Positions 1-6,068 of a DNA stretch of 26,505 nt are shown here, one piece after another. Under the pieces are notes generated by a model, which was not told the DNA's origin, did no database searches, and saw only the letters and a program-made list of their open reading frames with translations. The DNA is from Bacteroidales bacterium UBA3824. Lineage in GTDB: Bacteria; Bacteroidota; Bacteroidia; Bacteroidales; UBA3824. The translations under genes were made by a program, and so were the position numbers. The DNA lies in the NCBI GenBank assembly GCA_002393195.1, contig DGIK01000219.1, forward strand, positions 1 to 26,505. The letters are read 5' to 3'. The stretch's first letter is position 1. Every line of letters starts with the position of its first letter.

Positions 1-17
1 TCAAAGAGTGTATTCAT
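1..17 (-). CDS. leuC: Probable first codons of leuC (3-isopropylmalate dehydratase large subunit), cut by the window edge
   Basis: Reading the minus strand, an ATG at position 17 opens M-N-T-L-F followed by GA (Asp or Glu) before the window ends. Bacteroidales LeuC proteins typically begin M-(K/N)-T-L-F-D, and leuC commonly follows leuA, so this is most likely the second gene of the leucine operon, starting 59 bp after the leuA stop. A TATATTTG sequence lies in the gap (minus strand, 46-53), resembling a -7 element but without a well-spaced -33 partner, so a secondary promoter is possible but weak. Only five codons are visible, so the call rests mainly on context. Confidence 0.45.
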
Positions 18-76
18 CACTGATGCTGTTTTGGTTAACTGCTTGCAAATATAAACAAAATTCCTGATATGTCACC

Positions 77-1585
77 TCAATCCCTGAATTTATTGATGCA
101 ATCAATATAGGCCTCGACGGAAGCCGTCACGATATCGGTGTTGGCTCCGAAACCATAATAGACGCCGCCATTATACTCCACCTGCATGTGCACTTTTCCC
201 ACATCGTTGGAACCTTTGGAAATGGCCTGTATGGTGAATTCCTTGAGCGTCATCTTCTTCAGGATGATTTTCTTAAGCGCGTTGATGGCCGCATCGACAG
301 GACCGTTGCCCGTGGAAGCCGCCTCGAACTTCTGGTTGCTGATGTCGAGACCGATGCTGGCCACGCTCCTGACGCCCATGCCGGTGGTCACTTGCAGGTA
401 ATCGAGCCTGACGGCATGGGTCTCGGCGGTGTCGGCCCCGGCGAGCATCAGCACGTCGGCGTCGTTGACCTCCTTTTTCTGGTCGGCCAGGCGGAGGAAT
501 TTCTGGTAGATCTTGTCGATCCGCTTCTCGTCGTCCACATTCACGCCCAGCACACTGAGCCGGTATTTCAGCGCGGCGCGCCCCGAGCGTGCCGTCAGCA
601 CGATGGAGTTGTCGTCGAGCCCCACATCCTTGGGATCCATGATCTCATAGGTGGATGCATCCTTGAGCACACCGTCCTGGTGGATGCCGCTGGAATGGGC
701 GAACGCGTTCCGCCCCACGACGGCCTTGTTGGGCTGGACGGGCATGTTCATCAGTCCCGACACCATGCGGCTGGTCGGATAGATCATGGTCGTATTGATA
801 TTGGTGTCGATATTCAATGCCTTGTGGCATTTGAGGATCATGACGATCTCCTCGAGCGAGGTATTGCCGGCGCGCTCGCCGATGCCGTTGATAGTTACCT
901 CCACCTGACGCGCTCCGTTGAGTACGCCCGCCATTGTGTTGGCTGTCGCCATGCCGAGGTCGTTGTGGCAGTGAGTGGAGATTATCGCCTTGTCGATGTT
1001 TGGCACGTGGTCGTAGAGATACTTGATTTTTGCGCCGTAGTCCATGGGCAGGCAGTAGCCGTTGGTGTCGGGAATGTTGACAACAGTGGCGCCAGCCTTG
1101 ATGACAGCCTCCACGACACGTGCGAGGTAGTCGTTGTCGGTGCGTCCCGCGTCCTCGGCGTAAAATTCGACGTCGTTGACGTACTTGCGGGCGTATTGCA
1201 CGGCGTGGATGGCACGTTCGATGATTTCCTCGCGGTTGGAATTGAACTTGTATTTGATGTGCGAATCCGACGTGCCGATGCCGGTGTGGATGCGGCGGCG
1301 TTCCATTGGGATGCCTTGAAGCGCTTCGTTAGCTACATCAATGTCTTTTTCCACAGCCCTCGTAAGGGCGCAGATGATGGGTCGTGTGGTCGCTTTGCCG
1401 ATTTCTACTACCGACTTGAAGTCGCCCGGGCTCGAAATCGGGAATCCCGCCTCGATGATGTCAACTCCAAGCAGTTCCAACTGCTTAGCCACCTGAATCT
1501 TTTCCACGGTGTTGAGCTGGCAGCCGGGCACCTGCTCGCCGTCGCGGAGGGTGGTGTCGAAGATATAGACTCTGTTGTTGTCCAT
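77..1585 (-). CDS. leuA: 2-isopropylmalate synthase
   Basis: Condenses acetyl-CoA with 2-ketoisovalerate, the committed step of leucine synthesis in the cytosol. The 502 residues match the full-length bacterial enzyme. The N-terminal TIM barrel opens with the HMGL motif D-T-T-L-R-D-G-E-Q (residues 10-18), metal-binding His205 and His207 sit in the HCHNDLG box, and GIGERAGN (234-241) is intact. The last roughly 110 residues are the LeuA dimer/allosteric domain, so feedback inhibition by leucine is expected. The ATG at 1585 is in a normal position relative to the barrel. Upstream on the same strand are a Bacteroidetes promoter, an Ile/Leu-rich leader peptide and a strong terminator hairpin ending about 42 bp before the start, indicating transcription attenuation. 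A probable leuC follows. Confidence 0.96.
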   Translation of the reverse strand: MDNNRVYIFDTTLRDGEQVPGCQLNTVEKIQVAKQLELLGVDIIEAGFPISSPGDFKSVVEIGKATTRPIICALTRAVEKDIDVANEALQGIPMERRRIHTGIGTSDSHIKYKFNSNREEIIERAIHAVQYARKYVNDVEFYAEDAGRTDNDYLARVVEAVIKAGATVVNIPDTNGYCLPMDYGAKIKYLYDHVPNIDKAIISTHCHNDLGMATANTMAGVLNGARQVEVTINGIGERAGNTSLEEIVMILKCHKALNIDTNINTTMIYPTSRMVSGLMNMPVQPNKAVVGRNAFAHSSGIHQDGVLKDASTYEIMDPKDVGLDDNSIVLTARSGRAALKYRLSVLGVNVDDEKRIDKIYQKFLRLADQKKEVNDADVLMLAGADTAETHAVRLDYLQVTTGMGVRSVASIGLDISNQKFEAASTGNGPVDAAINALKKIILKKMTLKEFTIQAISKGSNDVGKVHMQVEYNGGVYYGFGANTDIVTASVEAYIDCINKFRD

Positions 1586-1627
1586 AGTTTTTTGTGTATA
1601 TTATGTGTTGTTTGTTACAAATCAAAT

Positions 1628-1674
1628 AAGCCCTTCCCCGTCAAATAGTTTAGCCTTTTGATGGGGAAGGGCTT
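1628..1674 (-). terminator. leuA leader terminator (attenuator hairpin)
   Basis: A 12-bp perfect stem (1663-1674 with 1628-1639) is extended across one mismatch by five more pairs (1657-1661 with 1641-1645), with an 11-nt loop. On the minus-strand RNA it is followed by a T-rich but interrupted stretch (ATTTGATTTG). It lies between the leader peptide and leuA. Its 5' arm (CCTTCCCC region) can instead pair with the GGGGAGG at 1726-1733, which is the expected antiterminator. Confidence 0.8.
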
Positions 1675-1725
1675 TGTTGTTGCCGTTGTCGTCGGTTTTG
1701 ATTCCGCGTCGCCTGCATACGACAG

Positions 1726-1756
1726 TCCTCCCCTCACGCAATAAGCGCGAGGAGGA
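1726..1756 (-). promoter_or_regulatory. Leader hairpin 1:2 and antiterminator strand of the leuA attenuator
   Basis: On the minus strand TCCTCCTCGCGC (1756-1745) can pair with GCGTGAGGGGAGGA (1739-1726). The first arm overlaps the control codons of the leader peptide, and the second arm overlaps its stop and continues into GGGGAGG. That segment can also pair with CCTTCCCC of the terminator arm (1663-1674), with one G-U pair. This is the arrangement of mutually exclusive hairpins used in ribosome-mediated attenuation. The pairings were found by eye and no folding energies were computed. Confidence 0.6.
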
Positions 1757-1790
1757 TAATGGGGAGTATGTGGTGAGCGGGTGTTGTCAT
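1734..1790 (-). CDS. leuA leader peptide (Ile/Leu-rich, 18 aa)
   Basis: The ATG at 1790 opens MTTPAHHILPIILLALIA and a TGA stop. Eight of 18 residues are Ile (4) or Leu (4), clustered as I-L-P-I-I-L-L-A-L-I at the end. The frame starts about 36-40 nt after the expected transcription start of the leuA promoter and ends 60 bp before the terminator hairpin. The leucine and isoleucine codons overlap the first arm of the upstream hairpin. This is what is expected of a branched-chain amino acid attenuator: stalling on Leu/Ile codons would free the antiterminator strand. No strong Shine-Dalgarno is visible (A-rich instead), as is usual for Bacteroidetes. Confidence 0.75.
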   Translation of the reverse strand: MTTPAHHILPIILLALIA

Positions 1791-1830
1791 TTTGTGTTGT
1801 TAAAGTTTTTGTTTTTTTATTGCAACGGGG

Positions 1831-1861
1831 CAAAGATACATAAAATAATTGTTTTTGCAAG
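1831..1861 (-). promoter_or_regulatory. leuA operon promoter (Bacteroidetes type)
   Basis: The minus strand carries a perfect -7 element TATCTTTG (1838-1831), with CTTG (1861-1858; consensus TTTG) 19 nt upstream as the -33. Transcription should start near 1825 and read through the leader peptide into leuA. Confidence 0.75.
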
Positions 1862-1891
1862 CGTTTGGGGATTAAGTTTATATTAAAAACT

Positions 1892-3184
1892 TTAATTTTC
1901 CGCCAATAAGTCCGCCAAGCACACCCTATCGGCTATTGCCGTGACGTCGCGGCGGATGCGGTCTGCGATGGTGTAGTTGAAGGTGTCGTAGTCAAACTTG
2001 TCCATATTTGGTATCTGTAGAGCCATGTTGATGATTTTTGGACCGAAGAATATAGCGAAATTCTTATCGCCTACGAATGCCGACACCTTGTCGGCGATGG
2101 CAAGGATGCGGGGGAGGTTACATTTGTCCAAATCTTTTTGGGCGTTGTAGAACAATGTGTATTGCGATATTTTTTGGCGGCATTTGAGTTTCTTGACGTT
2201 GAGCATTGAGCTTTTTGCTATTATCATATTGTTGGCAAAAGCGGTGCGTCCTTCCATGTCCGCAGTGTAAAATTCGCAGGTTAAGAGTTCTTTCGTGCTT
2301 TTGCCTACTTTGTCGGCAATAAACGTTTCGTTAGATATCACTTTGGTCTCGTCGGTATGGATTATCAGCTCGTCCTCGCTTTCGGTTTCGATGTCGCCGT
2401 GTATGAAGAATTCCAGCAGATTGCCCCATGGCGTGGAGAGTGTGGGTGACGAGTTGAAGTTTTTTACTTTTTTGATGGATTTGATTGCCGTATTAATATA
2501 GTTTTTGTATCGTGAACTGAATATGTAATTGATTATTTTGTGTACAATTACGCCTCCTATTAGGACAATCCACCACGGAAACATCGAAAGACACTTCAAC
2601 ACCAGACACACAAAAATAATTTGCGAAATCACCTTACAGATGATTGTTATCGAGAAATTGGTGTCGTTGTCCTTGATGAATTTTTCGACGTCGAAGCCAT
2701 CCAAAGCGTCCTCTTTATTCTTGGTGGGCGGCGGAGTGGTCGATTGGGTTTGCGGCGGAATGTATGGCGGCGGCGTTATGTTTTGCGTCGGAGCTATTTT
2801 TCGCGGTTCGTATGGCGGCGGTGTTTCGGTTTCTGTTTCAGTCTCTGTTTGGGTTTCTGTTTGGGTTTCTGTTTCGTTTTCGGTCTCATTGACAACTATC
2901 GAATCATAGTCAAAATCAGGATTGTCAACTTCGACATCTTTGTAGGGTTCAGGCTCCGGCACAGGTTCAGGCTCAAACAAGTTGTCATAATCGTGCGTCG
3001 GCACTGGTTCAGGCTCATACGCCGGCTTGTGGGGCGTTGGGGCTTGTTCATTAGGTTGCTCCAATGCCTCAGATTGCCTGAAAAGTTCTTCAAGTTCGTC
3101 TGACTTGCTGCTGTTTTTATTGTTGTTGTCGTCGCCCCAAAAAACGTCTTTATTGGAACGGCGCGAATAGTCGTTTCGTGCCAT
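1892..3184 (-). CDS. Membrane protein with NDYSRRS N-terminal box, Pro/Thr/Glu-rich linker and C-terminal soluble domain; function unknown
   Basis: I do not recognise this 430-residue protein. It starts with MARNDYSRRSNKDVFWGDD, then has a long low-complexity acidic region: two EPEPVP copies (57-76), a Thr-Glu repeat (about 99-121) and two PPPY motifs (122-125, 138-141). Two membrane segments form a hairpin (about 178-198 and 203-222), followed by a mixed soluble domain of about 200 residues, probably cytoplasmic. There is no signal peptide. It is a diverged tandem paralogue of the next gene upstream (15 bp gap). They share the N-terminal box, the TM hairpin and a C-terminal motif DKNFA(I/L)F(F/Y), here in G-D-K-N-F-A-I-F-F. 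The layout recalls DUF3137-type membrane proteins, but that is only a resemblance by eye. Confidence 0.75.
   Translation of the reverse strand: MARNDYSRRSNKDVFWGDDNNNKNSSKSDELEELFRQSEALEQPNEQAPTPHKPAYEPEPVPTHDYDNLFEPEPVPEPEPYKDVEVDNPDFDYDSIVVNETENETETQTETQTETETETETPPPYEPRKIAPTQNITPPPYIPPQTQSTTPPPTKNKEDALDGFDVEKFIKDNDTNFSITIICKVISQIIFVCLVLKCLSMFPWWIVLIGGVIVHKIINYIFSSRYKNYINTAIKSIKKVKNFNSSPTLSTPWGNLLEFFIHGDIETESEDELIIHTDETKVISNETFIADKVGKSTKELLTCEFYTADMEGRTAFANNMIIAKSSMLNVKKLKCRQKISQYTLFYNAQKDLDKCNLPRILAIADKVSAFVGDKNFAIFFGPKIINMALQIPNMDKFDYDTFNYTIADRIRRDVTAIADRVCLADLLAEN
2822..2890 (-). repeat. In-frame Thr-Glu coding repeat (hexanucleotide-like)
   Basis: Residues about 99-121 of the preceding gene are a tandem Thr-Glu / Thr-Gln-Thr-Glu tract. 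It is encoded by near-identical 6-bp and 12-bp units (ggtttctgtttc-like on the plus strand). Every unit is a multiple of three, so gain or loss would change linker length without breaking the frame. Confidence 0.7.
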
Positions 3185-3199
3185 AGTTGTCGTAGTTTC

Positions 3200-4210
3200 T
3201 TATTTTGTAAGTATTTCTGCTATTTTAATGCGCTGTGTGAATAGATTGACAATGTTCTTGACCTTTTCTTTGGCTGACCCAAATCCAATACCGCCTTTAT
3301 TTTGGTTTGGATCTGTTACTATCAGATGCAACGCCCCCGAATCGTAAAACAGCGCGAAGTTTTTGTCCTTCAAATGTTCCGACAGCCTGTCCATAAGGCG
3401 TGTTACGTGTTCGAGGTCGCTGTCGTTTTTTTCTTCGTTAAGGTAATAGAATCGGTATTTGCCGTCCACGTAAAGATTTGGCTTGATGACAAGCATCGGG
3501 CCTTTGCATACCAAAATGCCGTCGGCGTATGGATTGGGCATTGTGTAGTCGTGACATTCGCAGAAAAATATGTCGTTGAAGTGCGGATGCTTGTATGAAC
3601 CAGTAACAAAATATGCGTGCGTTTTTGTCGCATACACCACGTTGTCGCCCATTTTGATACCCGTCAGTTCTGTGGTGCTGTAATCGCAACTTTCTGCTGA
3701 ACGCCGGTTTAACTTAAATATCTGCTTGTAGATTGGCAGGATACCCCGCCCGCTTGACGATTCTGAATATTTCTCTATTACCTTAAAATCGGCTATGATG
3801 CTGTTGATGATGTCGGTTTCTTTGCGTGCGGTATTGGCATATATAATGCCTGCAAAACTAATGGCGGCAATGATTAAGGAAAATGTATAAACTTGTACTG
3901 AATGTTCTTGTGCAGCCGCCGCCACAAATAAAGACAATCCCAATGCTATCAAAGACAGTTTGGATATTGTTTTGGCGGAGGAGAATTTTTCGATGTCGTT
4001 TTGGTATTTTCGGAGTATGGAATCGGCATCCGGCAGCCCATCGTCTGAGGCTGTCGGCGGCTCTGGCACGTTATTTTGCTCTGCTGCCAATTCCTGCTCC
4101 GTGAGGTTGCTGTCGTCGTGGCTGTCACGTATGTCGCTGTCGTCGTGGTAATTGCCGTCGCCAAAATCAATCACTTTTGACGAGCGGCGCGAATAGTCGT
4201 TTGCTGCCAT
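3200..4210 (-). CDS. Membrane protein, paralogue of the downstream NDYSRRS-box gene; function unknown
   Basis: 336 residues from the ATG at 4210. I prefer this to the in-frame ATG at 4258 because it yields MAANDYSRRSSK, matching the start of the downstream paralogue at the DNA level too: 18 identical bases, AAACGACTATTCGCGCCG. An acidic, Asp/Ser-rich tail (about 13-65) is followed by two membrane segments (about 83-100 and 106-125) and a soluble domain of about 200 residues with HLKDKNFALFYDSG near the end, parallel to the other copy. It has no Pro-rich linker. The two genes are 15 bp apart and probably co-transcribed. No catalytic motif is recognisable. Both copies are probably inner-membrane proteins with both ends in the cytoplasm. 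Confidence 0.75.
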   Translation of the reverse strand: MAANDYSRRSSKVIDFGDGNYHDDSDIRDSHDDSNLTEQELAAEQNNVPEPPTASDDGLPDADSILRKYQNDIEKFSSAKTISKLSLIALGLSLFVAAAAQEHSVQVYTFSLIIAAISFAGIIYANTARKETDIINSIIADFKVIEKYSESSSGRGILPIYKQIFKLNRRSAESCDYSTTELTGIKMGDNVVYATKTHAYFVTGSYKHPHFNDIFFCECHDYTMPNPYADGILVCKGPMLVIKPNLYVDGKYRFYYLNEEKNDSDLEHVTRLMDRLSEHLKDKNFALFYDSGALHLIVTDPNQNKGGIGFGSAKEKVKNIVNLFTQRIKIAEILTK

Positions 4211-4295
4211 AGTGTCGTTATTTTTTTTGACGCTGCAATTTAGCAAAAAAATCTTCATCCGCCAAAATTTTTTGCAACTATATAGGGGAGCAATT

Positions 4296-4331
4296 AAAAA
4301 AGAGAGCCCGAAAGGAACTTCCGAACTCTCT
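4296..4331 (-). terminator. Intrinsic terminator acting on the minus strand
   Basis: On the minus-strand RNA, AGAGAG pairs with CUCUCU and the inner UUCGGAAG pairs with CUUUCGGG using several G-U pairs, giving a 14-bp stem with a 3-nt loop followed by five U. On the plus strand the G-U pairs become A-C mismatches and no U run follows, so the hairpin belongs to minus-strand transcription. It lies between a strong minus-strand promoter and the paralogue pair. Confidence 0.75.
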
Positions 4332-4460
4332 CTAAAACCAAAAATTAACCTAAAACAAACTAATTAACCTAACAAAACTATGAAAATAAAAAATGATTAT
4401 TTCCATATCAAATATTTAGTTTCCGTTGATTGGAAATATATTTTTTTGAGTTTCCAAAAT

Positions 4461-4484
4461 GGAATGCGTTTCACAACGCATTCC
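4461..4484. other. Perfect 9-bp stem-loop inside the candidate RNA
   Basis: GGAATGCGT (4461-4469) and ACGCATTCC (4476-4484) form a perfect inverted repeat with a 6-nt loop. No U run follows on either strand, so it is not a terminator. It is more likely a structural element of the minus-strand transcript. Confidence 0.6.
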
Positions 4485-4581
4485 AATACAAATAACAACC
4501 TAAAATCAAACTATTAACTCAAAAATTTTTCACATTCAAGTTTCTAATCAACATGAATTGTATTCCTTCTTTATCTTGATG

Positions 4582-4613
4582 CAAAGATAGGTGATTGTTT
4601 CTATTCGTGCAAA
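4582..4613 (-). promoter_or_regulatory. Strong Bacteroidetes-type promoter, minus strand
   Basis: TTTG (4613-4610) and TATCTTTG (4589-4582) match both consensus elements exactly, with a 20-nt spacer. The predicted start is near 4575. It drives the 280-nt unit described above and possibly, through readthrough, the paralogue pair. Confidence 0.75.
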
Positions 4614-4713
4614 TTTTTTTGCAACTTTTTTTTGATGAAAATCGTTATTTAACACAACTTAATATCTGTCAAAAAAAATGTTTATTTTTCGGTGGGTATG
4701 TGTATATTTTTCT

Positions 4714-4721
4714 TAACTTTG
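4714..4721 (+). promoter_or_regulatory. Putative -7 element of the S37-type peptidase gene
   Basis: TAACTTTG fits TAnnTTTG and lies 34 bp before the start codon at 4755. No clear TTTG is found 19-21 bp upstream, so the -33 is weak. The surrounding 4614-4754 stretch is very AT-rich and otherwise shows nothing. Confidence 0.5.
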
Positions 4722-4754
4722 TGCTATTATTAACCAATCAATTTTATTAATGTA

Positions 4755-6053
4755 ATGAAACGATTTTGTCTGCTATTCCTGATGCTTGCCGTAGGCATCG
4801 CCGCCACGGCTCAGGACAGCGATTTTTACAAGCAACTCGCCGCTTTGCCCGGTGTCAGCGACATCACGGTGCTCAATAGTCGCTTTTACAAGGAGAAGTA
4901 TCAACTATTTATCACTCAGGAAGTTGACCACGGCAATCCAGCCGCCGGTAAGTTCAAGCAGCGTGTCATCGTCGGGCTCAAAGGTCTCGACCGTCCCACG
5001 GTGATGGTTACGGAGGGTTACAGCGCAGATTACGCCACACGTTCGTATTATCAGGAGGAGCTCTCGGAGTTGATGAACGCCAATGTCGTGTTCTGTGAGC
5101 ACCGCTATTTCCGCGAATCCACGCCCGACCCCTGCAAATGGGAGTATATGACAGTTGCCAACGAAAACGACGACCTCCACAACATCCGCCAGACGTTGGG
5201 CAAGGTGTTCACCAAGAAGTGGGTGTCAACGGGCATCTCCAAGGGCGGCAGCACCTGCACGTATTACCGTGCGGCGTACCCCGACGATGTGGACGCTTCG
5301 GTGGCTTACGTTGCGCCGATAAGCCGCGCATTGGAGGATGGTCGCCACGAAAAATTCCTCAACAAAAAGGTCGGCACCAAGGAAGACCGTGAGAAGATGA
5401 AGGCACTCCAAGCCGAATTTATGCGCCGCAAGCCCAAGTTGCTGAATATGTTGGATACATTCTGCAACAATCGCAATTACCATTTCAACCTTCCTATCGA
5501 CCAAATCTACGATTACGAGGTATTGGAACTCGAATTTTCGATGTGGCAGTGGGGACATTCTATCAACACCGCGCCCAAGAATTACGACAACGACATCAAG
5601 TGGTTTAGATTCTTGGTTGACGAGGTAGGTCCCGACTATTTCACCTGTCCGAGTTCTTATTTGCCGTTCTATTATCAGGCGATGCGCGAACTTGGTTATT
5701 ATGGCTACGACACGCGCCGTCTCGGCAAGGAAAATCGCTCAATCCCCACCGCCGAAAATTACTTGAAGGCCGTGATGGTGCCAGCCGATATGCGCGATGT
5801 CAAATTCGACAACACCGCCTACAAGACTACCTGCAAATTCTTGAAGAAGAACGACCCGACACACCTTTTTATATATGGAGAAAACGACCCGTGGACTTCC
5901 TCCGGCGTTGCGCATTGGCTCAATTGCAAGAAGAAGTCCAATATGAAGGTCTATGTCCAGAAAGGCGGTTCGCACCTCGCCCGCATCAAGACTCTATCCG
6001 AGAGTCAGCAAGCGGAAGTGCGCGGCAAACTGAAAAACTGGGTGGGGTATTAA
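4755..6053 (+). CDS. Secreted serine peptidase, S37 (PS-10) family, tripeptidyl-aminopeptidase type
   Basis: 432 residues with a classical signal peptide (KRF, hydrophobic core, A-T-A-Q at about residue 20), so exported to the periplasm or beyond. An alpha/beta-hydrolase nucleophile elbow GISKGG places Ser162. The likely Asp378 lies in YGENDPW and the likely His407 in GGSHLARI. The conserved blocks QEVDHGNP, VMVTEGYS and VFCEHRYFRESTP fit the S37/S28-related family that trims short, often proline-containing peptides from N termini. It stands alone on the plus strand with its own promoter and converges on the Xaa-Pro aminopeptidase gene, with only four bases between the two stop codons' outer ends. 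Exact substrate is inferred from the family. Confidence 0.85.
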   Translation: MKRFCLLFLMLAVGIAATAQDSDFYKQLAALPGVSDITVLNSRFYKEKYQLFITQEVDHGNPAAGKFKQRVIVGLKGLDRPTVMVTEGYSADYATRSYYQEELSELMNANVVFCEHRYFRESTPDPCKWEYMTVANENDDLHNIRQTLGKVFTKKWVSTGISKGGSTCTYYRAAYPDDVDASVAYVAPISRALEDGRHEKFLNKKVGTKEDREKMKALQAEFMRRKPKLLNMLDTFCNNRNYHFNLPIDQIYDYEVLELEFSMWQWGHSINTAPKNYDNDIKWFRFLVDEVGPDYFTCPSSYLPFYYQAMRELGYYGYDTRRLGKENRSIPTAENYLKAVMVPADMRDVKFDNTAYKTTCKFLKKNDPTHLFIYGENDPWTSSGVAHWLNCKKKSNMKVYVQKGGSHLARIKTLSESQQAEVRGKLKNWVGY

Positions 6054-6068
6054 TGCATTATGCATTGA
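6051..6068. repeat. ATGCAT palindromic repeat supplying both convergent stop codons
   Basis: TAATGCATTATGCATTGA. The perfect palindrome TAATGCATTA (6051-6060) gives TAA to the plus-strand peptidase gene and TAA to the minus-strand aminopeptidase gene. The same motif recurs in the AT-rich repeat block at 25600-25745, where it also forms the end of a gene (upxY). Confidence 0.65.

Larger units (their letters stand above)
4296..4575 (-). ncRNA. Candidate 280-nt RNA (or attenuated leader) ahead of the NDYSRRS paralogue pair
   Basis: A near-perfect promoter (4582-4613) and a strong intrinsic terminator (4296-4331) on the same strand bracket about 280 nt without a substantial gene. Inside are a 9-bp perfect stem-loop (4461-4484) and two similar single-stranded tracts (minus strand, rich in TTAGTTTG/TTTTAGGTTAAT), each lying just before a hairpin, so the unit looks internally duplicated. 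An 18-codon hydrophobic frame (4406-4350, MEIIIFYFHSFVRLISLF) ends 18 nt before the terminator stem and could be a leader peptide. Either a small RNA or a conditional leader of the downstream genes (ATG 86 nt beyond the terminator) fits. The transcription start is inferred from the promoter only. Confidence 0.45.

Noticed and set aside
188..1648. 486-codon open frame on the plus strand opposite leuA
   Set aside because: It is a shadow of the GC-rich leuA codons. Its product shows no recognisable motif, while leuA in the other direction is a full conserved enzyme.
4461..4484. Perfect stem-loop as a terminator
   Set aside because: No U run follows on either strand.
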